23,071 bases of DNA from Paulinella micropora (GCA_009731375.1 BJOX01000328.1:105101-128171); one strand, 5' to 3'. Shown: positions 10,566-22,214, counted from the first letter of the stretch. Numbers and translations are program-made. Notes: a model not told the origin generated them from the sequence alone.

Positions 10566-10773
10566 CCTATATATCTATCTATCTATCGCGCAGCAGCAGG
10601 TATGGGATAGATCTATCTATCTATCTATATATCTATCTATATATCTATCTATCTATCTACCTACCTATCTACCTACCTACCTATCTTTATCTACCTATCT
10701 TTATCTACCTATATTTATCTACCTATCTTTATCTCTCTATCTGTTTATCTATCTATATCTATATCTATATCTA

Positions 10774-10811
<38 letters not shown>

Positions 10812-10925
10812 CCTACCTATCTACCTACCTACCTATCTTTATCTACCTATCTTTATCTACCTATATTTATCTACCTATCTTTATCTCTCTATCTGTCTAT
10901 CTATCTATATCTATATCTATATCTA

Positions 10926-10995
<70 letters not shown>

Positions 10996-11128
10996 CCTAT
11001 ATATCTATCTATCTATCTGTCTGTCTATATATCTATCTATCTATCTATCTATCTGTCCATCCATCCAAACATACATACATACATACATACATACATCTAT
11101 TTATCGGTCTATCCATCTATCTTCGCAG
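9751..11128 (+). repeat. (TATC)n intron with local duplications
   Basis: TATC with TATA, TGTC, TACC and TTATC variants, an AT tract at 10181-10226, and ATAC at about 11067-11095. A block of about 120 bp built of TTTATCTACC occurs twice, at about 10658 and 10810. A 14-base island GCGCAGCAGCAG before GTATGG at 10588-10605 looks like a splice donor fragment. The interval ends in ATCTTCGCAG. Confidence 0.85.
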
Positions 11129-11175
11129 GCTATCTCTTACAGTGACGTCGGCGCGCGACTGCCGTGATTGCAATG
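11129..11175 (+). CDS. Internal exon h with C-x-x-C
   Basis: 47-nt island after ATCTTCGCAG and before GTCTATC. With one base completing the Arg codon from exon g it reads LSLTVTSARDCRDCN and ends one base into a codon (phase 1). The other two frames contain stops. The C-x-x-C pair matches the style of exons b and c, and the final Asn forms a sequon (N-G-S) with exon i. Confidence 0.5.
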
Positions 11176-11176
11176 G

Positions 11177-11217
<41 letters not shown>

Positions 11218-11336
11218 ATATCTATCTTTTACCTATCTATCTATTTATCTATCTACCTACCTACCTATATATCTAGCTTTCTATCTACCTATCTACCCAT
11301 CTATCTATCTATTTATCTATCTATCTGTCTATCTAT

Positions 11337-11403
<67 letters not shown>
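11176..11403 (+). repeat. (TATC)n array
   Basis: The TATC array starts two bases into the donor of exon h and runs up to copy D. No gene is seen. Confidence 0.9.
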
Positions 11404-11405
<2 letters not shown>

Positions 11406-11871
11406 GAAATGGGTGCCATCTGTCGACAGACAGAGAATTAGGGGATGGTGTGGGTGTGCTGGGCCCGTGGTGGGGTGCCTTATGTGTGCCTAGCCATACG
11501 CCTATAAGTCACATGCCGAAATAGCGACGGGAAGCACAATCCTGTTCCCTCAGGGTGCCCTTTCTCGCTTGTTGAGCCCGGAATAAAACCCACAGTGCTC
11601 TGTCGGTTTATACTAGGCTGTCGAACAGTCTCGAAACTCCATCTGCTTACTGGGTCCTCTGTAATGGAGGTGGGAGCTCGTTCTGCAAGGGGCGCTTATG
11701 GAACGAGCCCTGGCCCCGCCTGGTACTAGGGAGGTTTGGTATCGCCTGTATCAGTCCCTTCCGTGCAAACATCACGGCTTAGCTGGGCATCGGGTTAATA
11801 CTTTAACCACAGACTTCCTTGGTTGACGAAATCAGAAGCTCCTTTTTTCTGACATTAGTCGATATCTCATC
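11404..11871 (+). repeat. 546-bp repeat family, copy D (5'-truncated)
   Basis: Starts at TTGAAATGGGTGCCATCTG directly after TATC and ends GATATCTCATC directly before TATC. It is almost identical to copy C over the shared part, with only a few substitutions (for example CTAGGCTG for CTAGACTG). It inserted or expanded recently. Confidence 0.9.
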
Positions 11872-11939
11872 TATCTATCTATCTACCTACCTACCTACCT
11901 ATCAACCTACCAACCTGTCCATATACCCATCTATATATA

Positions 11940-12010
<71 letters not shown>

Positions 12011-12062
12011 CTATCTATCTATCTATCTATCTATCCCTATGGACGTCGAGTTTGCTTGGACG

Positions 12063-12116
<54 letters not shown>

Positions 12117-12660
12117 CTATCTATCTATCAATCTATCTATCTATCTATCCATTTATCCATCCATCCATCTATGCATCCACCCATCTATCCATCCATCCAT
12201 CTATCTATCCATCCATCTATTTATCTATCCTAGTATCCATCCATCTATCTATCTATCCTAATATCCATCCATCTTTCTATCTATTAATAATAATAATCCA
12301 TCCATTAATGTATAAATCTATATCTATCCAGGATTTTGTAGGAATTCCTCCACATCGATCCATCTATCTATCCTAATATCCATCCATCTATCTATCTATC
12401 CTAATATCCATCCATCTATCTATCTATCCTAATATCCATCCATCTATCTATCTATCTATATATCTATCCAGGATCTTGTAGGAATTCCTCCACATCCATC
12501 CATCTATCTATCTATCCTAATATCCCTCCATCTATATATCTATCTATATATCTATCCAGGATCTTGTTGTGTCTCCACATGGATCTATCTACCCAACGAT
12601 ATATCTATCTGTCTATCTATCTATCCGTCTATCTATCTATATATCTATATATCTATCCAG
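11872..12660 (+). repeat. TATC/CATC arrays with copied edges of exon i
   Basis: TATC, then CATC-rich arrays. Three islands repeat the 5' edge of exon i, each after ATCCAG: GATTTTGTAGGAATTCCTCC near 12331, GATCTTGTAGGAATTCCTCC near 12471, and GATCTTGTTGTGTCTCC near 12559. An island at 12038-12063 (GGACGTCGAGTTTGCTTGGA) matches the middle of exon i. The CTAATATCCATCCATC module also recurs (12248-12530). All are probably decoys. Confidence 0.8.
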
Positions 12661-12711
12661 GATCTTGTAGGAATTCCAGCACATGGTCGGGTTTGCTTGG
12701 ACAGGCCAGTG
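12661..12711 (+). CDS. Internal exon i
   Basis: 51-nt island after ATATCTATCCAG and before GTATCTATC. In the phase left by exon h (phase 1) it reads Gly, then [16 protein letters not shown], and ends one base into a codon. It has one Cys and a sequon NSS; with exon h the sequence across the join is RDCRDCNGSCRNSS. Phase 0 reads [17 protein letters not shown] and is also open, so the choice rests on phase agreement. Three copies of its start lie upstream and one relative of its end at 12827-12861. The next exon in phase is missing. Confidence 0.45.
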
Positions 12712-12722
12712 GTATCTATCTA

Positions 12723-12805
<83 letters not shown>

Positions 12806-12860
12806 ATATCTATCTATCTATCTCCGCATCGGTATCAAGTCAGCTAGGACAGGCAAGTGG

Positions 12861-12924
<64 letters not shown>

Positions 12925-12989
12925 CTTTGCAAGGACTACATTCCTTTTGCGATATCTCATCTATCTAACTATCTGTCTATCTATCTATA

Positions 12990-13032
<43 letters not shown>

Positions 13033-13146
13033 GTATCTATCTATCTATCTATCTATCTATCTGTCTGTCTGTCTATGTATCTATCTATCTATCCATCCGT
13101 CTATCTATCCATCTATCTATCCATCTATCTATCCATCTATCTATCC

Positions 13147-13179
<33 letters not shown>

Positions 13180-13188
13180 CCTATCTCC
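12712..13188 (+). repeat. (TATC)n with two copied islands
   Basis: TATC with a TCTC run. At about 12827-12861 lies CAGCTAGGACAGGCAAGTGG before TATC, a diverged relative of the end of exon i (GCTTGGACAGGCCAGTGG). At 12923-12961 is a short 3' piece of the exon-e segment ending GCGATATCTCATC and followed by TATC. Confidence 0.8.
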
Positions 13189-13375
13189 CTTCTTCCTTAT
13201 CCTGCCCACTCTCCATTCCTAGATTGCCTTTTTCTTCAACGTCCTCCTCTTCTTTTTTCCATAACACAGTCTACCCGTGATTCCCATCCCGGACACATGC
13301 ACAGTACACAAATTACTGTTTGATGTGAAACTGCGTTCCTTTGCAAGGACTACATTCCTTTTGCGACCTCTCATC
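13189..13375 (+). pseudogene. Copy of the exon-e segment (7739-7925)
   Basis: About 187 bp match 7739-7925 closely, including the pyrimidine tract. The acceptor-like TTTTTCCAGAAC of the first copy is TTTTTCCATAAC here. A four-base deletion and single-base insertions (for example CATTCCTTTTGCGAC for CATTCCTTTGCGAC) shift the frame. It ends CTCATC, then TATC. Probably a non-functional duplicate, although it could hold the exon missing between 12711 and 13620. Confidence 0.7.
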
Positions 13376-13453
13376 TATCTATCTATCTATCTATTATCTA
13401 TTTATCTGTCTATCTATCAAATCTATCTATCTATCTATCTATCTATCTGTCTC

Positions 13454-13514
<61 letters not shown>

Positions 13515-13545
13515 GTATATACATATCTGTCTGTCTGTCTGTTTT

Positions 13546-13582
<37 letters not shown>

Positions 13583-13619
13583 ATATCTTTTTATCTTTCT
13601 ACCTATTTACTTTCTCCAG
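13376..13619 (+). repeat. (TATC)n array ending in a good acceptor
   Basis: TATC array with TGTC variants. It ends TTTACTTTCTCCAG, the most conventional polypyrimidine-AG acceptor in the window. Confidence 0.85.
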
Positions 13620-13638
13620 CTTTCCTGGACAGACATGG
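13620..13638 (+). CDS. Possible 19-nt microexon j
   Basis: The island CTTTCCTGGACAGACATGG lies between TTTCTCCAG and GTATGTATG. In phase 0 it reads L-S-W-T-D-M and ends one base into a codon, which fits exon k. Exon i ends in phase 1, so this start does not join it. Either an exon between them has been missed or the call is wrong. The splice signals are good but the length is minimal. Confidence 0.35.
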
Positions 13639-13745
13639 GTATGTATGTATGTATGCATGTATGTATGTATGTATGTATGTATGCATGTATGCATGTACGT
13701 ATGTATGTATGTATGTATGTATGTGTATGTATGTATGTATGTATG

Positions 13746-13816
<71 letters not shown>

Positions 13817-13869
13817 GTATATCTATCTATCTATCTATTTATCTATCTACTTACCTATCTATCTATCTT

Positions 13870-13922
<53 letters not shown>

Positions 13923-14018
13923 ACATCTATACATCTATCTATCTATCTGTCTGTCTATCTACCTACCTACCTACCTATCTACCTACCTACCTACCTACCT
14001 ACCTACCTACCTACCTAC

Positions 14019-14087
<69 letters not shown>

Positions 14088-14204
14088 CATCCATCCATCC
14101 ATCCATCCATCTATCTATCTATCTATCTACCTACCTACCTACCTATCTACCTTTCTACCTACCTATCTATATGTCTATTTATATATGCTTCTATCTATCT
14201 ATCC

Positions 14205-14243
<39 letters not shown>

Positions 14244-14252
14244 CATCTATCC

Positions 14253-14306
<54 letters not shown>

Positions 14307-14333
14307 ATATCTATATATCTATCTATCTATCTA

Positions 14334-14368
<35 letters not shown>

Positions 14369-14448
14369 TTCTTTCTTTATTTATTTATTTAGATCTTTAT
14401 TTCTTTCTTTCTTTCTTTCTACTACCTTATTATGCATCCATACAAACA

Positions 14449-14482
<34 letters not shown>

Positions 14483-14485
14483 CAG
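13639..14485 (+). repeat. ATGT, TATC and ATAC intron
   Basis: ATGT (13639-13747), then TATC with TACC, CATC and TGTC runs (13748-14365), then a TTTC run, then ATAC (14447-14480), ending ATATACAG. Confidence 0.9.
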
Positions 14486-14534
14486 GTAATACTACGTGTC
14501 AAGCATATGCTGGGAATGTCACTACTCTTACAAG
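14486..14534 (+). CDS. Internal exon k: two sequons and a Cys
   Basis: 49-nt island after ATATATACAG and before GTGACATACATAC. Two bases complete a Gly codon begun in exon j. The reading is then NTTCQAYAGNVTTLT, and it ends AG in phase 2. One of the other two frames stops at once. Sequons NTT and NVT flank a Cys. It joins exon l in phase (AG plus G gives Arg). A degraded copy of its 3' edge lies at 14581-14611, with similar fragments on the other strand farther on. Confidence 0.6.
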
Positions 14535-14641
14535 GTGACATACATACATACATACATACATACATACATACATACATACACATGTTGAGAATTACACTAC
14601 TCTTGCAAGATTACATACACATGCATACATACATACATACA

Positions 14642-14672
<31 letters not shown>

Positions 14673-14817
14673 GTACATACACACAAAACCACTTTTATGA
14701 GGTACATACGTACATACACATACATACACATACATACATATATACATAAATCCATACAAATATACATACATACATACGTACATACATACATACATACATG
14801 CATACATACATACATGC

Positions 14818-14848
<31 letters not shown>

Positions 14849-15881
14849 TGTATGTATGTATGTATGTACGCCTAGGCATTTTCGCCACCAATATCCTTAT
14901 GTATGTATGTATGCATGCATGTATGTATGAATGCATGTGTGCATGTATGTATGTATGTATGTATGTATGTATGTATGTATGTATGTATGTATGCATGCAT
15001 GTATGTATGTATGTATGTATGTATGTATGTATGTATGGATGGATGGATGGATGGATGCTTGCATTATGCATGTATGTATTTATGTATTCATGTTGTATGT
15101 ATATGTATGTATGTATGTATGTATGTAGTTATGTATGTATGTATGTATGTGTATGTATGTATGTACATCACTAGAGTGGTATGCATATGTATGTATGTAC
15201 GTGAGTGTGTATGTATGTATGTATGTATGTATGTATGTGTGTATGTATGTATGTATGTATGTATGTATGTATGTATGTATGTGACGTACGTATGTATGTA
15301 TGTATGTATGTATATGTGCATGTATGTATGTATGTATCTGTGTATGTATGTATGTATCTATCTGTGTATGTATGTATGTATCTATCTGTGTATGTATGTA
15401 TGTATCTATCTGTGTATGTATCTATGTATCTATCTGTGCATGTATCTATGTACTATCTGTGTATGTATCTATGTATCTATGTATCTATGTATCTATGTAT
15501 GTATGAATCTATGTATCTATGTATATATTTATGTATTTATCTATGTATCTATGTATCTATGTATGTATGTATCTATGTATGTATGTATCTATGTATGTAT
15601 GTATCTATGTATGTATGTATGTATGGATGTATGTACCTGTATGTATCTATGTATGTATGTATGTATCTATGTATGTATCTATGTATGTATGCATGTATGT
15701 ATGCATGTATGTATGCATGTATGTATGTATGTATGTATGTATGTATGTATGTATTTTTGTATGTATTTTTGTATTTATGCATGTATGTATGTATGTTTGT
15801 ATATGTATGTATATGTACAAGCGTATTCAGGTTTTGCATGTATGCATGTATCTATGTATATACACACACACACACACACGC

Positions 15882-15931
<50 letters not shown>

Positions 15932-16290
15932 GTACATGTATGTATATATATGTATATATGTATATATGTATGCATGTATGTATGTATGTATGTATGTATG
16001 TATGTATGTATGTATATTTGTATGTACGTACGTATGTATGTGTACCTGACAAGAGTGTATTTTGTATGTATGTATGTTTGTATGAATATTTTTATGTATG
16101 TATATTTGTATGAATAGTTGTATGTATGTATGTACTTAACAAGAGTGGTATCGTATGTATGTACGTATGTATGTATGTTTGTATGTATGAGTGCTTCATG
16201 GATACATACATGCATACATACATACATACATACATACATACATACATACATACATCTTTACAGAGACTATCCCACACCTGTTACATACAT
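14535..16290 (+). repeat. ATAC/ATGT/AT arrays with copied edges of exon k
   Basis: ATAC to about 14820, then ATGT to about 16200 with ATCT runs (15330-15700), ACAC/AT at 15860-15930, then ATAC to 16255. The tetramer strand flips at 14821 and 16201. Islands resembling the end of exon k (CACTACTCTTACAAGGT): plus strand TTACACTACTCTTGCAAGAT at 14592; minus strand ACACTCTTGTCAGGTAC at 16042 and CCACTCTTGTTAAGTAC at 16132. A weaker one is at 15168. The island CCTAGGCATTTTCGCCACCA near 14870 is unexplained. Confidence 0.75.
16256..16290 (+). pseudogene. Degraded copy of exon l start
   Basis: CATCTTTACAGAGACTATCC plus CACACCTG resembles CATCTTTGCAGAGACTGTCC at 16630-16665. Both resemble the start of exon l (ATATAGGGAATGTCCCAACC). 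All carry an acceptor AG and all are truncated into ATAC. Confidence 0.5.
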
Positions 16291-16503
16291 GAGAAGTTCC
16301 TTGTCCTTAACCACGATTATCAATGACTTCAAACGCTTCGTTCTCAGCTGGTTCTGATCTTTGCGTCTTGTGTAGTGGCTCATTTGAAAGCTCTCATCAA
16401 GAGCTTTCTAATGAGCCATAACACAGGTTGTAGATGCAAATGTTGACTGAGATCGAAGCGCTTGAAGTCATTGTTTGTTGTGCTTAAGAAATAGGAACTT
16501 CTC
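16291..16503. mobile_element. 213-bp foldback (MITE-like) element, copy 1
   Basis: GAGAAGTTCC at the left end matches inverted GGAACTTCTC at the right. The two halves are near-complete inverted repeats of each other; for example AATGACTTCAAACGCTTCG pairs with CGAAGCGCTTGAAGTCATT. The core hairpin is GGCTCATTTGAAAGCTCT, loop CATCA, then its near-perfect complement. A second copy lies at 22486-22698 with about eight mismatches. It has no coding capacity. Both copies are flanked by AT, but target duplications cannot be judged in repeat DNA. Confidence 0.85.
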
Positions 16504-16587
16504 ATACATACATACATACATACATACTTACATGCATATAGGGAGTGTCCCAACACTGCGACCCAGCATGCTTGCTCACGCAATTCA

Positions 16588-16621
<34 letters not shown>

Positions 16622-16741
16622 CATATATACATCTTTGCAGAGACTGTCCCACTCCTGCTACATACATGCATACATACATACGTACATACGTACATGCATA
16701 CTGCTACATACATACATACATGCATACGTACATGCATATAG
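16504..16741 (+). repeat. ATAC arrays with two copies of exon l start
   Basis: At 16542-16586 a copy of the first 45 bases of exon l follows the same ATATAG acceptor and would read ECPNTATQHACSRNS. It breaks at CGCAATTC into ATAC. A more degraded copy lies near 16640. The rest is ATAC with ATGC and ACGT variants. Confidence 0.8.
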
Positions 16742-16848
16742 GGAATGTCCCAACCTTGCTAACCAGCATGATTGCTCACGCAATTCCGTGCTAAATTGTG
16801 CCATATACCTGACAGCTCCTGACATCGCCACGACGGGGTATGGGTCCG
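16742..16848 (+). CDS. Internal exon l: Cys-rich exon with canonical donor
   Basis: 107-nt island with acceptor CATGCATATAG and donor GTGAGT, one of the best in the window. One base completes Arg from exon k. It then reads ECPNLANQHDCSRNSVLNC and AIYLTAPDIATTGYGS, and ends one base into a codon (phase 1). Three cysteines in 19 residues suggest a small disulfide-bonded module, continuing the extracellular character of exon k. Its 5' part is copied upstream, its middle at 16899-16927, and its 3' edge about ten times downstream. The family is not recognised. Confidence 0.65.
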
Positions 16849-17113
<265 letters not shown>

Positions 17114-17143
17114 TGTCACGACGGGGTAAGGGTCCGGTCGGTA

Positions 17144-17176
<33 letters not shown>

Positions 17177-17185
17177 AATCAATCA

Positions 17186-17241
<56 letters not shown>

Positions 17242-17287
17242 GGCATGTCGGGGTAAGGGTCCGGTCGGTACTATCTATATATCTATA

Positions 17288-17348
<61 letters not shown>

Positions 17349-17381
17349 GGCATGTCGGGGTAAGGGTCGGGTCGGTCTATC

Positions 17382-17412
<31 letters not shown>

Positions 17413-17415
17413 CTA

Positions 17416-17447
<32 letters not shown>

Positions 17448-17448
17448 G

Positions 17449-17486
<38 letters not shown>

Positions 17487-17520
17487 CCTGGCATGTCGGG
17501 GTACGGGTCCGGTCGGTACC

Positions 17521-17570
<50 letters not shown>

Positions 17571-17613
17571 ATATCTATTTATCTGGCATGTCGGGGTAAG
17601 GGTCGGGTCGGTA

Positions 17614-17647
<34 letters not shown>

Positions 17648-17705
17648 CTATCTATATATCTGGCATGTCGGGGTAAGGGTCCGGTCGGAACTATCTATCT
17701 ATCTG

Positions 17706-17764
<59 letters not shown>
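17114..17764 (+). repeat. Six copies of exon-l 3' edge spaced by (TATC)n
   Basis: The first copy, CACGACGGGGTAAGGGTCCG plus GTCGGTAC at 17116, stays closest to the exon (CACGACGGGGTATGGGTCCG plus GTGAGT). Five later copies start TGGCATGTCGGGGTAAGGG at 17241, 17348, 17489 (GTACGGG variant), 17584 and 17661. All run into TATC. The exon codon TAT has become TAA in most copies and the donor GTGAGT has become GTCGGT, so these are not working exons. Confidence 0.85.
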
Positions 17765-17765
<1 letters not shown>

Positions 17766-18415
17766 AACATCACGGCTTAGCTGCGCATCGGGTTAATACT
17801 TTACCCACAGACTTCCTTGGTTGACGAAATCAGAAGCTCCTTTTTTCTGACATAAGTCGATATCTCATCAGTTGATCTCATCACTTACTCCACGGAGTGA
17901 ACCAAGGCCACTTGAGGTGTCACTGACCCTCCCTTGGACTTGGTTTTTTTGAAATGGGTGCCATCTGTCGACAGACAGAGAATTAGGGGATGGTGTGGTG
18001 TGCTGGGCCCGTGGTGGGGTGCCTCATGTGTGCCTAGCCATACGCCTATAAGTCACATGCCGAAATAGCGACGGGAAGCACAATCCTGTTCCCTCAGGGT
18101 GCCCTTTCTCGCTTGTTGAGCCCGGAATAAAACCCACAGTGCTCTGTCGGTTTATACTAGACTGTCGAACAGTCTCGAAACTCCATCTGCTTACTGGGTC
18201 CTCTGTAATGGAGGTGGGAGCTCGTTCTGCAAGGGGCGCTTATGGAACGAGCCCTGGCCCCGCCTGGTACTAGGGAGCTTTGGTATCGCCTGTATCAGTC
18301 CCTTCCGTGCAAACATCACGGCTTAGCTGGGCATCGGGTTAATACTTTACCCACAGACTTCCTTGGTTGACGAAATCAGAAGCTCCTTTTTTCTGACATT
18401 AGTCGATATCTCATC
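17765..18415 (+). repeat. 546-bp repeat family, copy E (partial plus full unit in tandem)
   Basis: A 105-base 3' piece (17765-17869, AAACATCACGG to GATATCTCATC) is followed with no spacer by a full unit (17870-18415) ending in the same 105 bases. This is the only place in the window where unit end and unit start meet directly. The 105-base ends look like short terminal repeats, but they lack TG/CA termini, a primer-binding site and a polypurine tract. Confidence 0.9.
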
Positions 18416-18445
18416 TGGCATGTCGGGGTAAGGGTCCGGTCGGTA

Positions 18446-18526
<81 letters not shown>

Positions 18527-18535
18527 CATCCATCC

Positions 18536-18582
<47 letters not shown>

Positions 18583-18632
18583 CATCTATCTATCTATCTA
18601 TCTGGCATGTCGGGGTAAGGGTCCGGTCGGTA

Positions 18633-18713
<81 letters not shown>

Positions 18714-18722
18714 CATCCATCC

Positions 18723-18769
<47 letters not shown>

Positions 18770-18819
18770 CATCTATCTATCTATCTATCTGGCATGTCGG
18801 GGTAAGGGTCCGGTCGGTA

Positions 18820-18900
<81 letters not shown>

Positions 18901-18909
18901 CATCCATCC

Positions 18910-18977
<68 letters not shown>

Positions 18978-19006
18978 GGCATGTCGGGGTAAGGGTCCGG
19001 TCGGTA

Positions 19007-19066
<60 letters not shown>

Positions 19067-19091
19067 ATATCTATCTATATATCTATCTATA

Positions 19092-19165
<74 letters not shown>
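18416..19165 (+). repeat. 187-bp higher-order repeat, three full units plus a partial
   Basis: TGGCATGTCGGGGTAAGGG starts at 18416, 18603, 18790 and 18977, exactly 187 bases apart. Each unit is this exon-l edge, a TATC run, CATCCATCCATC, and another TATC run. Units are almost identical; the third lacks one CATC variant. The fourth unit diverges after the edge into TATC/TATA. Whole units were amplified recently. Confidence 0.95.
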
Positions 19166-19166
<1 letters not shown>

Positions 19167-19315
19167 TATCTACATATATACAAGCAACCAAGCAAGCAAG
19201 CAGGCAAGCAAGTACAACTCTACAAACATACATACATGCATACATACATGCATACAACGTACATACATACATACATACATACATACATACATACATAGGG
19301 GTGGGGGCGAATTGG
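19166..19315 (+). repeat. CAAG tetramers and ATAC array
   Basis: TATTATCTACATATATA, then CAAG/CAGG tetramers (about 19181-19212), then ATAC to 19298, then the G-rich island GGGGTGGGGGCGAATTGG. No gene is seen. Confidence 0.85.
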
Positions 19316-19436
19316 CAAAATATTATCCTTCATTCTGATGTCGTCGGACATACCTTCAACGGTATATATACATATGTATGTATGTATGTATGAAATTTTA
19401 TCCTCCATTCTGATGTCGTCGGGCATACGTACAACG

Positions 19437-19477
<41 letters not shown>

Positions 19478-19771
19478 TATCCTTCATTCTGATGTCGGAC
19501 ATACCTTCAACGGTATATATACATATGTATGTATGTATGTATGAAATATTATCGTCCATTCTGATGTCGGACATACGTACAATGGTATATATATATATAC
19601 ATATATATATATATACATATATATACATATATATATATATATATGAAATATTATCCTTCATTCTGATGTCGTCGGACATACCTTCAACGGTATATATACA
19701 TATGTATGTATGAATGTATGTATGAAATATTATCGTCCATTCTGATGTCGTCGGACAAACGTACAACGGTA

Positions 19772-19860
<89 letters not shown>

Positions 19861-19971
19861 TATCCTTCATTCTGATGTCGTCGGACATACCTTCAACGGT
19901 ATATATACATATGTATGTATATATATATTTGAAATATTATCCTCCATTCTGATGTCGGACATACGTACAAC

Positions 19972-20030
<59 letters not shown>

Positions 20031-20061
20031 CATTCTGACATCGTCGGACCGACGTACAACG
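19316..20061 (-). repeat. Alternating A/B minisatellite with AT spacers, nine units
   Basis: Nine copies of a 45-base core, AATATTATCCTTCATTCTGA plus TGTCGTCGGACATACCTTC and AACGG. Type A (CCTTCATTC, ACCTTC) is at about 19316, 19470, 19645 and 19853, followed by TATATATACATATGTATG. Type B (CSTCCATTC, ACGTAC) is at about 19391, 19543, 19724, 19930 and, degraded, 20023, mostly followed by long AT tracts. The alternation shows that an A-B dimer was amplified. On the minus strand the cores read [16 protein letters not shown] or [15 protein letters not shown], differing by one whole codon. No transcript signals are obvious. Confidence 0.85.
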
Positions 20062-20069
20062 GTATATAT

Positions 20070-20110
<41 letters not shown>

Positions 20111-20207
20111 CATGTGTGTGTTTGTGTGTGTATGTATGTATGTATGTATGTATAATACATATACATATATATATACATTTTACATATGCATATACATATG
20201 CATAAGC

Positions 20208-20293
<86 letters not shown>

Positions 20294-20427
20294 GTGTATA
20301 TACATATACATATACATATGCCTATAAGCTTACATATACATATACATATACATATACAAATACGTATACATATCCATATACATATACATATACCTATACC
20401 TATACATATACATATACATATACATAC

Positions 20428-20479
<52 letters not shown>

Positions 20480-20498
20480 GTACATATACATGCATATG

Positions 20499-20547
<49 letters not shown>

Positions 20548-20648
20548 GTACACATATACGTATACAGAAACACATGCATATATATATATACATATACATA
20601 TACATGTAAATATACATAATTATGCATATGCATATACATGTACATGTG

Positions 20649-20710
<62 letters not shown>

Positions 20711-20815
20711 TACATATACACATACATATACATATACACATGCACATACACATACACATACATATACATATACATACATATACATATACACATACATATA
20801 CATATACACATACAC

Positions 20816-20863
<48 letters not shown>

Positions 20864-20905
20864 GTTACATATACACACAGTATCCTTACACACATGCATG
20901 GACAG
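20062..20905 (+). repeat. AT, then (TACATA)n hexamer array ending at a 3' splice site
   Basis: AT to about 20110, a GTGT/ATGT stretch, then the TACATA hexamer with ATGC, ACAC and ACGT variants to about 20865. It ends CATGCATGGACAG, the acceptor for exon m. Confidence 0.9.
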
Positions 20906-21044
20906 GTAGCCAGATTTTATTCATGCGTAGCCTTTTCCCTTCCTTCCAACGTATTTCCATGGACGTAACGGTTCCTGACACGGCCGTCCCGCTCCAGTGG
21001 CCGGAAATCACGTGTTGGCTCAGCGAGCACCGCGGACCGCACGG
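20906..21044 (+). CDS. Internal exon m with canonical donor
   Basis: 139-nt island with acceptor CATGCATGGACAG and donor GTGAGA. In the phase from exon l (GGT completed across the join) it reads [19 protein letters not shown], then [20 protein letters not shown] and EHRGPH, and ends GG (phase 2). The third-position G/C bias resembles exon d. A later acceptor, GCGTAG at 20930, would start in phase 2 and not fit exon l. It joins exon n in phase. It has one Cys and no sequons. Family unknown; the [11 protein letters not shown] run resembles an extracellular beta strand, but this is a weak impression. Confidence 0.65.
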
Positions 21045-21051
21045 GTGAGAT

Positions 21052-21088
<37 letters not shown>

Positions 21089-21171
21089 GTGTACATATAC
21101 ATATGCATATACATATACATATACATATACACATACATATACATATACATCTACATATACATATACATATG

Positions 21172-21235
<64 letters not shown>

Positions 21236-21459
21236 CCATGATACATCCTATGTCAAAGGCATATTCACCTACACCTACTTCTATATCTACATCTACATCT
21301 GCATATACATATGCATAAACCTATACATATACATGTATATGTATCATGTGCATATACATATACCTATACATTTACATATAACGTATACATATACATATAC
21401 CTGTGCATATACATATAACGTATGCATATACATATAACGTATGCATATACATATACGTA

Positions 21460-21490
<31 letters not shown>

Positions 21491-21574
21491 GTACACATAC
21501 ATATACATACGTATATGCATATAAATATATATATACATATACATATACACATACATATACATATACATATACAC

Positions 21575-21609
<35 letters not shown>

Positions 21610-21631
21610 CATACATATACATATGCATATG

Positions 21632-21662
<31 letters not shown>

Positions 21663-21759
21663 GTATACGTATACAGACATACATAATACATAATACATAA
21701 TACATAATACATTTACATTTACATATACATATACACATACATATACATATACATATACG

Positions 21760-21795
<36 letters not shown>

Positions 21796-21882
21796 CATAC
21801 ACATACATATACACATACACATACACATACATATGCACACATACATATACACATGCACACATACATATACATATACACATAC

Positions 21883-21916
<34 letters not shown>

Positions 21917-22043
21917 TTACATTTACATTTACATATACATATACATATACATATGTATACATATACATAAACACATACATATACATATACATATACATAT
22001 GCATATACATATACACATATACATATACATATAGATGTACATG

Positions 22044-22092
<49 letters not shown>

Positions 22093-22146
22093 TACACATA
22101 CACATACACATACATATACAATACATATACATATACATATACATAC

Positions 22147-22194
<48 letters not shown>

Positions 22195-22214
22195 TCATAT
22201 ACATATACATATAC

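Noticed and set aside
10588-10605. Microexon GCGCAGCAGCAG before GTATGG
   Set aside because: No good acceptor, six to fourteen bases long, and it would break the phase match between exons g and h.
12827-12861. Exon between i and j
   Set aside because: Resembles the end of exon i. With the nearest AG (ATCAAG), the phase needed meets a stop, so it is kept as a diverged copy.
17765-18415. A miniature LTR retrotransposon with 105-bp terminal repeats
   Set aside because: No TG/CA ends, primer-binding site or polypurine tract. The 105 bases are the 3' part of the 546-bp unit seen alone in other copies, so tandem units explain it better.
17241-19008. Regularly spaced 31-bp repeats resembling a CRISPR array
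   Set aside because: The spacers are TATC arrays, not unique sequence; the repeats derive from an exon edge; the context is eukaryotic.
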